10,000 nucleotides of DNA from Caldisericia bacterium. Lineage in GTDB: Bacteria > Caldisericota > Caldisericia > B22-G15. Of this stretch, positions 1 through 8,000 are shown piece after piece; within the stretch, counting starts at the first letter, position 1; the number at the start of each line of letters is the position of its first letter. A program made the translations under genes and the position numbers. The notes beneath the pieces are model-generated. The model was not told where the DNA came from. It did no database searches and worked only from the letters and a program-made list of their open reading frames with translations. The stretch spans positions 1-10,000 of the forward strand of contig JAGGSY010000009.1 in the NCBI GenBank assembly GCA_021158845.1, given 5' to 3'.

Positions 1-189
1 GTATAATCTCAATCCATCCATAAACCATAAGGATATTACAATGAAAATAGTTAAAAAGAGGGATTTCATGTTAATTTTCAGTAAAAGTACCTCTCTTCCC
101 TCTTTCATTATAGAGATGATGAGGATGACTATTATCACTCCAATACTTAAGCTTATACCGAATATAATATTTTTCTTAAGGTTCTTCAT
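1..189 (-). CDS. Partial membrane protein, probable LPG-synthase/flippase TM family (N-terminal 63 residues)
   Basis: Reading the minus strand from the ATG at 189-187 gives 63 uninterrupted codons that run off the left edge. The peptide starts MKNLKKNIIFGISLSIGVII, a positively charged N-terminus followed by a hydrophobic segment (about residues 8-27). A polar stretch (KEGREVLLLKINMKS) and a second hydrophobic segment (about 42-55) ending in WFMDGLRLY follow. This layout, with a Trp-x(3)-Gly-Leu-Arg ending to helix 2, resembles the start of the lysylphosphatidylglycerol synthase transmembrane / UPF0104 family, which are multi-pass membrane proteins linked to lipid transfer or flipping. The family call rests on the pattern only and is tentative; that this is a real coding region is much safer. 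There is no Shine-Dalgarno site before the ATG, so the message may be leaderless or nearly so. It diverges from the opine-dehydrogenase-like gene. Confidence 0.6.
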   Translation of the reverse strand, partial: MKNLKKNIIFGISLSIGVIIVILIISIMKEGREVLLLKINMKSLFLTIFIVISLWFMDGLRLY

Positions 190-198
190 ATGGTATTA

Positions 199-214
199 TT
201 ATAATAGATTATAA
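199..214. promoter_or_regulatory. Palindromic divergent promoter core (TTATAAT-AG-ATTATAA)
   Basis: The 7-bp arms 199-205 and 208-214 are perfect inverted repeats with a 2-nt centre. The left arm gives TATAAT on the plus strand (200-205), placed to start the 241 gene at about 212. The right arm gives TATAAT on the minus strand (complement of 208-213), placed to start the edge gene near 201, about 12 nt before its ATG. A TTCACC lies 17 bp upstream of the minus-strand hexamer; on the plus strand no good -35 is seen (TTAAGG at 176-181 is weak). The arms also match the half-sites of the PerR/Fur operator family, but the centre is 2 nt and not the usual 1. Promoter function is inferred from position and sequence. 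Confidence 0.5.
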
Positions 215-226
215 AATTTCCCAAAT

Positions 227-232
227 AGGAGG
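227..232 (+). promoter_or_regulatory. Ribosome binding site fixing the start at 241
   Basis: AGGAGG lies 8 nt before the ATG at 241. The in-frame GTG at 232 overlaps this site and so cannot use it, which is why the gene is started at 241 and not at 232. The Rossmann motif also begins at the normal distance from the 241 start. Confidence 0.8.
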
Positions 233-240
233 TGAAAGCC

Positions 241-1329
241 ATGATTACTATTTCTGTCATTGGGGCGGGTAACGGGGGACAGGCGCTTGCCGCATATTTT
301 GCCATGAAGGGCTTTGATGTAAGTCTTTACAATAGAAGTGAATGGAGAATAGCACCTATTATTTCTACAAGAAAGATAAAGGTTGAGGATACAGATTTTA
401 AAGGTACATTTGAGATTGCCTTTGCTACAACAGACATAAAGAAAGCTATACAGGGAAGGAAACTTCTAATGGTAGTTCTTCCAGCCTTTGCCCATAGACC
501 TATTGCTGAGAGGATGGCTCCGTATGTTGAGGATGGTCAAATAATTGTCTTAAATCCTGGGAGGACTGGTGGAGCTTTGGAGTTTAGAAGCGTATTTAAA
601 AGACTTGGAGTTAAGAAGGATGTGATAATAGCAGAGGCTCAGACTTTTGTATTTGCATCCCGTATGTCCAATCCAGGAGTGGTTAAGATATTTAAGATGA
701 AAAATGCTGTTCCTGTTGCTGCTCTTCCAGCAAAGAGGAATCCTGAACTTAAAGAGGTTTTAAATAAAGTTCTCCCAGAGTTTGAAATTGCACCAAATGT
801 TCTTTACACGAGTTTCAACAACATAGGAGCAGTTTTCCATCCTGCATCTCTCATTCTTAATGCTGCAAGAATTGAATCCACAGCAGGTAAATTTGAATTC
901 TATCTTGAGGGAATAACTCCTTCTGTGGCAAAGGTTCTTGAGGCAGTTGACAGAGAGAGATGCGATGTAATGGGGAGGTTTGGTATAGAGCCTCTTACCG
1001 CCTTAAGATGGCTCCAGTATGCCTATGATGTTGTGGGAAGTAATTTATATGAAGCTATACACAACAACTCTGGGTATCAGGGTATAATGGCGCCACCGAG
1101 CATACAGAACAGATACATTCTTGAGGATGTTCCAATGAGTCTCGTTCCCATTGCCTCCTTTGGTAGAGAATTGGGGATAAAGACACCCACAATAAATTCA
1201 GTTATTCAACTTGCCAACATTATGATGGGGAGGGATTTCTGTAAAGAGGGAAGAACTGTTGAGAATCTTGGTCTTAAAGGTAAGAAGGTTAAGGAAATTA
1301 TAAGGATTGTGGAGGAGGGTGATGAGTAA
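241..1329 (+). CDS. NAD(P)-dependent octopine/nopaline dehydrogenase family protein
   Basis: The 362-residue cytosolic protein opens with a Rossmann fold: a hydrophobic strand, then GAGNGG at residues 8-13 for NAD(P) binding. The C-terminal half carries the octopine/nopaline dehydrogenase signature. It has Asn-Asn-(x)5-His-Pro around residues 193-201, where His200 is the likely catalytic base by analogy with the family, and RYILEDVPMSLVP at 291-303. The length is normal for the family. Known members reductively join a 2-oxo acid to the amino group of an amino acid to form an opine, or catalyse the reverse; the substrates here cannot be read from sequence. It is the first gene of a four-gene cluster, and its stop overlaps the next start by 8 nt, which suggests translational coupling. 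A role in secondary amine metabolism with the neighbouring B12 enzyme and ligase is inference. Confidence 0.85.
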   Translation: MITISVIGAGNGGQALAAYFAMKGFDVSLYNRSEWRIAPIISTRKIKVEDTDFKGTFEIAFATTDIKKAIQGRKLLMVVLPAFAHRPIAERMAPYVEDGQIIVLNPGRTGGALEFRSVFKRLGVKKDVIIAEAQTFVFASRMSNPGVVKIFKMKNAVPVAALPAKRNPELKEVLNKVLPEFEIAPNVLYTSFNNIGAVFHPASLILNAARIESTAGKFEFYLEGITPSVAKVLEAVDRERCDVMGRFGIEPLTALRWLQYAYDVVGSNLYEAIHNNSGYQGIMAPPSIQNRYILEDVPMSLVPIASFGRELGIKTPTINSVIQLANIMMGRDFCKEGRTVENLGLKGKKVKEIIRIVEEGDE

Positions 1330-2950
1330 GAAGATTCTTGGAGCAGAGATTGGAAGTGATATACATGTGGCAGGACTACTTAACTTCCTTGAGCTTGCGA
1401 AAAAGGAGGGGTATAGAGTTATATATCTTGGGGGGGCAGTTCCTATTGATAAATTAATAGGTGCCATAATTGAAACAAAACCAAACATAGTATCCATAGG
1501 ATACAGGCTTGGAAAGGAACCTTTAAAGAAACTACTTGAAGAATTTATAAAAAAGCTAAAGGAGATAGACACAGAAAATATAAAGTTCGTTTTTGGTGGC
1601 ACAATAGAGACAGGAAAAGTTGCAAGAGAGTATCCTTTATTTGAAAAGGTGTTTGATGGAACTGAAGAGATAGAAGATGTTGTTCAGTTTCTTAGAGGAG
1701 GAAAAGTTCCTGTTAAAGAGGAGGATTTTCCTCAAACTCTGCCTGAGAGGATAGAGTTTAAATCACCATATCCACTGATAAGGCACCACATAGGTCTTCC
1801 AACCCTTGAGGAAACCATAGAGGAGATTAAAAAACTTTCGGAGAGTAAACTTCTTGACATAATATCCATTGCCCCAGATCAGAACTGCCAGAGTTACTTC
1901 TTTGAACCAGAGAAAATGGATCCAAAGCAGGATGGTGCTGGTGGAGCCCCCATAAGAAGTGTTGAGGATTTTAGGAAACTTTTTGAGGCATCAAGAAGAG
2001 GGAATTACCCCCTCATGCGCTGCTATGCAGGTACAAGGAATCTTGTAAAGTTTGCAAAGATTTTGAAAGAGACAATTAACAATGCATGGGCAGCAATTCC
2101 AATTTTCTGGTATTCTGACCTTGATAAAAGATCAGATAGGCCTCTTCTCTCAGCAATAAAGGAGAATATGGAGGCGATAAGGTGGAATGCAGAGAATTCT
2201 GTACCAGTTGAGGTGAATGATTCACATCAGTGGGAACTTAGGAATGCCCACGATGCCTTAGCTGTTTTTGATGCCTATCTTGTTGCCTACATAGCCAAAA
2301 AACTTGGTGTTAAGTGGTATGTTCAGCAGTATATGTTAAATACTCCTCCAAACCTTTCTCCTAAGATGGATATCGCAAAGATGCTTGCAAAGATTGAGCT
2401 TGTTGAATCTCTTAAAGATGAGAATTTTATTCCTTATAGAATGATAAGAACAGGACTTCTCTCCTTCCCTGCCGATCCCTTTAGAGCTATGGGGCAACTT
2501 GTCTCCTCCATGTTCTATGGTTCATATCTTGAGCCTCACATAATTCATGTTGTCTCCTATTGTGAGGCAATAAAAAGAGCAACGAGCAAGGAGATAATAG
2601 AGAGCGTGAAGATGGTGAAGAGGGCAAATATCCTGGCAAAGTCTGGTTTACCCGATTTCAGAGAGGATCCAGAGGTTGATAGAAGGGTAAAAGAACTTAA
2701 AGAGGAAGCCATGGTGATAAAGGAGGCAGTGGAGGAATTGGGAAAAGGTAAAAAGGATCCCTTGCTTGATCCAGAGGTGCTTTTTGCTGCAGTTAAAACA
2801 GGGATAATGGATGCACCGGGCCTTGTGGGATTCTCTGTGGCAAAGGGAGAGGTTATAACTCAGGTTATAAATGGCGCTAACTTCGCAGTGGATGAAGACG
2901 GAAATATTCTAACTGAAAAGGAAAGAATAAGGAGGCTAAAATGGATGTAA
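1322..2950 (+). CDS. Cobalamin-dependent mutase-like protein: N-terminal B12-binding domain fused to a glutamate-mutase-like barrel
   Basis: This 542-residue protein starts at the ATG at 1322, served by GGAGG at 1311-1315; the upstream in-frame TTG at 1307 lacks such a site. Residues 1-125 form a B12-binding Rossmann-like domain with the DxHxxG signature as DIHVAG (13-18). His15 would be the lower cobalt ligand, with a Ser at 58 and the GG pair at 92-93. Residues about 140-440 look like the TIM barrel of the glutamate mutase E / methylmalonyl-CoA mutase superfamily, with conserved-looking patches such as WNAENSVPVEVNDSHQWELR (288-307) and a Gly-Ser-Tyr-Leu-Glu-Pro-His run (400-406). A charged helical stretch (430-475) and a C-terminal domain follow. 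Adenosylcobalamin-dependent carbon-skeleton or amino-group migration is the likely chemistry, but the substrate is unknown and a methyl-transfer role is not excluded. No MeaB-type chaperone or reactivase gene adjoins it. Confidence 0.7.
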   Translation: MSKKILGAEIGSDIHVAGLLNFLELAKKEGYRVIYLGGAVPIDKLIGAIIETKPNIVSIGYRLGKEPLKKLLEEFIKKLKEIDTENIKFVFGGTIETGKVAREYPLFEKVFDGTEEIEDVVQFLRGGKVPVKEEDFPQTLPERIEFKSPYPLIRHHIGLPTLEETIEEIKKLSESKLLDIISIAPDQNCQSYFFEPEKMDPKQDGAGGAPIRSVEDFRKLFEASRRGNYPLMRCYAGTRNLVKFAKILKETINNAWAAIPIFWYSDLDKRSDRPLLSAIKENMEAIRWNAENSVPVEVNDSHQWELRNAHDALAVFDAYLVAYIAKKLGVKWYVQQYMLNTPPNLSPKMDIAKMLAKIELVESLKDENFIPYRMIRTGLLSFPADPFRAMGQLVSSMFYGSYLEPHIIHVVSYCEAIKRATSKEIIESVKMVKRANILAKSGLPDFREDPEVDRRVKELKEEAMVIKEAVEELGKGKKDPLLDPEVLFAAVKTGIMDAPGLVGFSVAKGEVITQVINGANFAVDEDGNILTEKERIRRLKWM

Positions 2951-3888
2951 GAAAGGTTGGGGTTGTGCATGACAAAGTTTTAACAAAGAACAAGGAAAAA
3001 ATGGTTGAAGCTGTAAAGGATGCTCTATCTGAGGAATACGATGTTAGTTTGATTCCCTTTGATGAAGATTTCATGAGGAATGTTAAAGATGTTGATTTTG
3101 TCTTCAACCTTGCTACCTCCGGAGGGAGAGATACAAGACAGGTCCATGTCCCAGCTATACTTGATCTTATGAATATTCCATATACAGGATCCAGTGCCTT
3201 TTCACATTCCTTGTGTCTTGATAAGAGTATAACAAAGATGGTGATTTCTCATTATGGGGTAAATACTGCAAAATTTTTTGTTGTGAGGGAAGGTGAGGAT
3301 ATTCCTGAAACTTTTTCAGCTTCCTTCCCACTCATTGTAAAACCTGTTAGAGAGGGGAGCGCCCTTGGATTAACAAAGGATTCTGTAGTTTATGATAGAG
3401 AGTCCTTAAAAAGACAGGTTAAGAAAATCCATGAAGAATTCAATGAGCCTGCGCTTGTAGAGGAGTTTATTGATGGAACAGAAGTTACCCTTGGTATAAT
3501 AGGTAACGGCAAAGATGCTCAGGTTCTTCCTTTGCTTGAAATAGATTTTTCAGCTCTTCCAGATGGAATGGAAAAGTTTTATTCCTACAGAGTTAAGAAT
3601 GAGCTTGACAGAGAGCTTAAGTACTACTGTCCAGCAAGATTATCCAAGGATGTATACAAGAAAGTGGAGGAGGCAGGGAAACTTGCCTTTTATGCCCTTG
3701 GGCTGAGAGACTATGCAAGAATGGATATAAGAATTAAGGGTGATGATTACTTCATTCTTGAAGTAAACTCTCTTCCCCTTCTTGTTCCAGACTACTCTGA
3801 TATTTTAAAAATGGCTGAGAAGTCTGGTTTCTCATATAACGAATTTGTATTAAAAATATTGGAAGTAGCAAAGAAAAGATACATGTAA
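2941..3888 (+). CDS. ATP-grasp ligase, D-alanine-D-alanine ligase-like
   Basis: The ATG at 2941 sits inside the end of the previous gene (10-nt overlap) and has AAGGAGG at 2929-2935, so translation is probably coupled. The 315-residue length matches D-Ala-D-Ala ligases. ATP-grasp features in order are a GGRDTRQ turn (61-67), Lys95, a nucleotide-binding Lys134 in VKPVREGSALG, VEEFIDGTEV (173-182), YYCPARLS (228-235) and the metal-binding pairs Arg260/Asp262 and Glu274/Asn276 in EVNSLP. The N-terminus is GVVHDKVLTKN and does not show the GGxSxEHxxS motif whose Glu helps bind the first D-Ala in true Ddl. The Gly that follows EVNxxP in Ddl is also replaced by Leu. It is therefore more likely an amino-acid or peptide ligase of the cassette than the cell-wall enzyme; it forms an amide from a carboxylate and an amine using ATP. 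Confidence 0.8.
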   Translation: MDVRKVGVVHDKVLTKNKEKMVEAVKDALSEEYDVSLIPFDEDFMRNVKDVDFVFNLATSGGRDTRQVHVPAILDLMNIPYTGSSAFSHSLCLDKSITKMVISHYGVNTAKFFVVREGEDIPETFSASFPLIVKPVREGSALGLTKDSVVYDRESLKRQVKKIHEEFNEPALVEEFIDGTEVTLGIIGNGKDAQVLPLLEIDFSALPDGMEKFYSYRVKNELDRELKYYCPARLSKDVYKKVEEAGKLAFYALGLRDYARMDIRIKGDDYFILEVNSLPLLVPDYSDILKMAEKSGFSYNEFVLKILEVAKKRYM

Positions 3889-3900
3889 CGGAGAGAAAGA

Positions 3901-5046
3901 ATGTATGTGTATTTAAACAATGCAGCAACAACAAGAGTGGATGGAAGAGTGTTATACAGGTTCAGCAGGTTCTTCAGAAACCTGTATGAGAATCCCATGA
4001 CCTCCTTCTATTCTCCAGGTGCAAAGGAAGTGGAAGCTGAAATTGAGAAGGCAAGGAAGGAGGTAGCTGATCTAATAAATGCTTCAAGGAAAGAGATATA
4101 CTTTACCTCAGGAGGAACTGAATCTGACAATTGGGCTATAAAAGGTGTCTGTTTGGCAAATTGGGAGAGGAAAGGAGAAATAATATCAACCCCCATTGAG
4201 CATAAAGCGGTTCTCTCTTCTCTTGAAACTGTTAGAAAGTGGGGTTTTAGTGTCAAGTTTTTACATGTGGATAGGTTTGGGATGGTTGATCCTGATGAAG
4301 TAAGAAAGCTCATTACTGGTAAGACTATACTAATTTCTGTTATGCACGCAAACAATGAGATAGGCACCATAGAACCTATAAAAGAGATTGGAGAGATAGC
4401 AAGGGAGAAGGAAGTTATTTTTCACACAGATGCTGTTCAGACAGCTGCACACATACCCATTGATGTTGAAGAGATGAATGTTGATTTACTTTCAATGTCT
4501 GCCCACAAATTTTATGGACCAAAGGGTATCGGTGCTCTGTATATAAGGGAGGGAGTTAAAATTGAACCTTTTATGGATGGTGGACATCAGGAGAGAGGTT
4601 TTCGTGCTGGAACTCACAATGTTCCTGGGATAATCGGGATGGGTGAAGCTGCAAAGATTGGTCTATCTGAAATGGACAAAGAGATGAGGGAGGTTTTGGA
4701 GTTAAAGAACTATATTCTTGAAAGGTTTGAAAAGATAGAAGGAATTTATATAAATGGTCATCCTGAGAAAAGACTTCCAGGAAATATTAATATTTCAATG
4801 GAAGGTGTTAAGGCGGAGAAAATGCTTCTTTATCTTGGACTTAATGGAATAATTGTTTCTGCTGGTCCTGCATGTAGTGCCAAGAAAAAGACTCCCTCTC
4901 ATGTGTTAAAAGCTATAGGGATTCCAGAGGACCTTTACTTTAGCACAATAAGAATCTCCCTTGGAAAGTTTAATACCTTTGAAGAGATTGAGTATTTCTT
5001 AGATGTATTTGAGGCGGGGATAAGAGAATTTAGAAATAAAAAATAA
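3901..5046 (+). CDS. Cysteine desulfurase, NifS/IscS group I (PLP-dependent)
   Basis: The 381-residue protein begins MYVYLNNAATT, the classic start of class-V aminotransferase-fold desulfurases. His101 in PIEHKAVL would stack on PLP, HANNEIGTIEPI follows in the middle, and Lys203 in SAHKFYGPKG is the Schiff-base lysine. GGHQERGFRAGTHNVPGI binds substrate and cofactor. Cys325 in SAGPACSAKKKTPSHVL sits in a group-I length mobile loop, so persulfide formation from L-cysteine looks intact. The loop reads SAGPAC where IscS/NifS have SSGSAC. No iscU, iscR, thiI or mnmA homologue adjoins it; instead it closes the opine-dehydrogenase / B12 / ATP-grasp cluster, 12 nt after the ligase gene with a weaker GGAGAG site at 3890-3895. 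It may be a housekeeping sulfur donor, or it may serve the cluster as a sulfur- or amine-handling step. Confidence 0.88.
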   Translation: MYVYLNNAATTRVDGRVLYRFSRFFRNLYENPMTSFYSPGAKEVEAEIEKARKEVADLINASRKEIYFTSGGTESDNWAIKGVCLANWERKGEIISTPIEHKAVLSSLETVRKWGFSVKFLHVDRFGMVDPDEVRKLITGKTILISVMHANNEIGTIEPIKEIGEIAREKEVIFHTDAVQTAAHIPIDVEEMNVDLLSMSAHKFYGPKGIGALYIREGVKIEPFMDGGHQERGFRAGTHNVPGIIGMGEAAKIGLSEMDKEMREVLELKNYILERFEKIEGIYINGHPEKRLPGNINISMEGVKAEKMLLYLGLNGIIVSAGPACSAKKKTPSHVLKAIGIPEDLYFSTIRISLGKFNTFEEIEYFLDVFEAGIREFRNKK

Positions 5047-5069
5047 AGGGAGGAGATTCTCCTCCCTTT
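5045..5069. terminator. Bidirectional intrinsic terminator between convergent genes
   Basis: A perfect 11-bp inverted repeat, AAAGGGAGGAG / CTCCTCCCTTT, closes a 3-nt ATT loop. Seen from the minus strand it is followed by TTTATTTTTTATTT, a good U-tract for the protease transcript. On the plus strand the tail is CTTTAAAAATCTCATTTT, weaker. It overlaps the stop codon of the desulfurase gene and lies just past the protease stop at 5089. Confidence 0.8.
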
Positions 5070-5088
5070 AAAAATCTCATTTTACCTT

Positions 5089-8000
5089 TTATGGTGCAAC
5101 ATTTCCAAAATTCTGTGCAAGGAGGAGAAGGTCTTCTGTATCTACCTTTCCATCACCATTAAAATCACATTTTTCGTTCCAGTTTGGATCACCTTCCTCT
5201 GAACCAAAAGCTTGAGCAAAAATCATTAAATCACTGGAATCTACTTTCCCATCTTCATTTATGTCACCCATAAGAAGTGTTATTTTAATAACTTTTTCAG
5301 AAAGGAGGAAGTTCATTGGCCTATTTTCGCTATCGTATCCTGTGAATCTTGTAAGTGAAATTTTTACTCCTCCATCCTTTAGAGCTTTAAACCTTACTCT
5401 AAATACAACACCTTCTCCAGAAACACCTTTTCCAGCATCTCTTTCAACTGTCACCTTCAACTTACCATTTTCTTTATCTATCTCTGGAGTTACTGTCACA
5501 TTTACTTCTCCTTGTTTAAGGAAGTCTCCAGGTGTAACTTCTACCACCTCAAGATATTCAGGATCAAAATCAAGTTCTGCTATTACTCTCTTCAGATCAA
5601 CAGCGGCTTTGGCAAGAACATCAATAGTAAATTCTGTATTTTTGGGCACGCTATCTCTTCCAGTAAGTTTCACTGCGGGGAATGCAACTCCCTCCACTGT
5701 AAAGTAGCCGGTTTTGGCTCCCTCTTCTACAAGTTTCAATTGGTCTCCACTCTGGATTGTTACTGAGTAAATTTTGTATTGATAACGCCCATTATCAAGG
5801 AAGAAGTTTCCATCTATGTCTCTTCCATCCCATACAAACTCATACTCACCTGTCATTAGAACTTTGTGATATATGCTCTTAAGGGCTGTCTTACCTTTTT
5901 CATCGAGAATATCTATTATCACTCCGGTAACTCTACTTCTATAAGATTCTTCATGGAAAAGTCCTTTCTCTCCGAGACTTAACTTAAAATGGAAAGTCAT
6001 TGTATCATCTACACCATCACCATTTGGAGAGAATTTCCTTGGAGTTATAGAAACATCTTCAAGAACTTTCTTCGGTGGTTTTGGAAGTCCTTTTTGAATA
6101 ACTATTGGAACATGTAGGGTTCTATCCTCTGTTTTGAAGTAAACTATCCCTTCATAGTAATTGTCTGGTAGTTTATCATCTATACTGTATGTGAAGGGCA
6201 CTGTGGTAGTTTCACCTGGCTTAACAGTGAATGTTTTTTCCTCATCCATATAAGAGAGAGTGATGCCTTCTACCATTGAAATTACTTCAGATGATACAGA
6301 GAAAGTGATATCCTTATCTGATACATTCTTTACCTCAAAGGTGATTCCCTCTTCCTTATCGGATAGAGCAGATTTTTCTGGTTTAAGCAAAAGATCAAAG
6401 GGTTTTATAAGGAGTGGAGTTGTTGCAGCAGCATACACATCTACTCTTCCAGCTCCCTGATCTGTCCAAGAGAAGGGAAGTTTGTTGTTTGGATTTTCTA
6501 ATATAAAGGCATTGTTCATTAGAGAGGTTTTAATATCCTCTGGTGTCCAGTCTGGATGAAGTTGTTTAATAAGAACAGTTGCGCCTGTTGTGAATGGAGT
6601 TGCCCCTGATGTTCCACCAAATCCATAGGTATATTTACCTTCAGGTGCTGTTGTAAATGTGTTTGTTCCTGGTGCTGAAATTTCTGGTTTAAACACTCCA
6701 TCAGGTGTTGGTCCTTGGGAGGAGAAATCAGCTATTAGGTGGTTGGGTCTGTATTTTCTGGAGAAAGAGACTTTGAGTGGAGCACCACTCTCAAGCAGAG
6801 ATTTAAGTAGTTTTCCGTCCTCTTCCATTATAAATACTGCCGGTTTCAACTCTACTCCAGGATGGTTGTCAAGACCCAGTTCCATGGTTATTAAAGGTCC
6901 TGGAGCACAATTATAGACCACAATTCCTTCAGCTCCATGTGAGAGGGCATTGAAATACTTGGTTTCAAAGAGAAGGGCGTCCTCAGGATAAAGCGGTCCC
7001 CTCTTTATTAGGGCAAGTTTTCCAGTAAGGTCCTTCCCTTTAAAATCTTTTTCCCTTCCATATCCACATTCGACAAGTTCATACTCTTTACCTTCCTCAA
7101 ATTCAGGAACTCCATCACCATAAGTAAATGGAATAAATCTATCCTCAAATCCAGCAGGTGATACAATATTCACACTCCCGCCACCTTCATCACTTGCTGC
7201 AACAGAGATAGCTTTCTTTGCACTTCCCGGAGCTGAAATGGGCCAGCGAAGTTCCTTACTTCTTATACCTTCATTTCCTGCGGCAGCTACCACGATTAAT
7301 CCCAAATCCACTGCATTGTTCATGGCATCAAGTTCTGGAGTTCCTTCACTCTCTCCCTCAGGACTTCCAAGAGAGAGATTAACTGCAGTGCATCCATCCT
7401 TCAATGCCTGCTCAACTGCTGCAATAATATCATCTTCGCTTGCTCCTCCCTGGTTGGAGAATACTTTATAGGCATAGAGAAGGGCATCAGGTGCCATTCC
7501 TTTCACTTTCCCATTTCCTGCAGCAATTCCAGCAACTGCTGTTCCATGTCCCTGCTCAGGTGGATCCATTGGATCATCATCATCGTCTGCAAAGTCGTAT
7601 CCCCCAACAACCTTATCATTTGGAAAGCCTGGTCCTCCAAGGTCTGGATGATTGTAATCTATTCCTGTATCTATTATCCCTATCTTCATACCCTTTCCAG
7701 TTACAGGAAGACCATTCCCATCTTTCATCTCCCAAACTTCTGGAGCTCTAAGCAAGGGAACAAAAAGATCTGTAGCTGGTTTAAATGTCTTTGCTATAAA
7801 GACATTCTTAACTCCAGGAACTCTTTTTAAGTTTTCAATCTGATCTTTATCTACCTCTGCACCCACACCATTGTAAGCGAGGAAGTAATCCCATCTCTTT
7901 TTAATATAGATTCCCCTGCTGATAGCCTCTGAGAGAATGTTTTCATGTTCTTTTCTAAGAGTATTGATGTATGTTTCTTTTGTAAAAGTAGACATGGGAA

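Noticed and set aside
199..214. Calling the palindrome a definite PerR or Fur box
   Set aside because: The half-sites match, but the spacer is 2 nt here and 3 nt between the same 7-bp arms at 8217-8233, not the usual 1, and no regulator gene is in view.
232..240. GTG at 232 as the start of the opine-dehydrogenase-like gene
   Set aside because: It overlaps the AGGAGG site, which is ideally spaced for the ATG at 241.
1198..1602. Minus-strand 134-codon frame across the junction of the first two cassette genes
   Set aside because: It is antisense to two well-supported coding regions and is rich in Ser, Phe and Leu, as expected from reading their complement.
7238..7830. Overlapping plus-strand open frames (up to 103 codons) opposite the protease gene
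   Set aside because: They are antisense shadows of the strongly conserved S8 catalytic region, low-complexity in composition and without ribosome binding sites.
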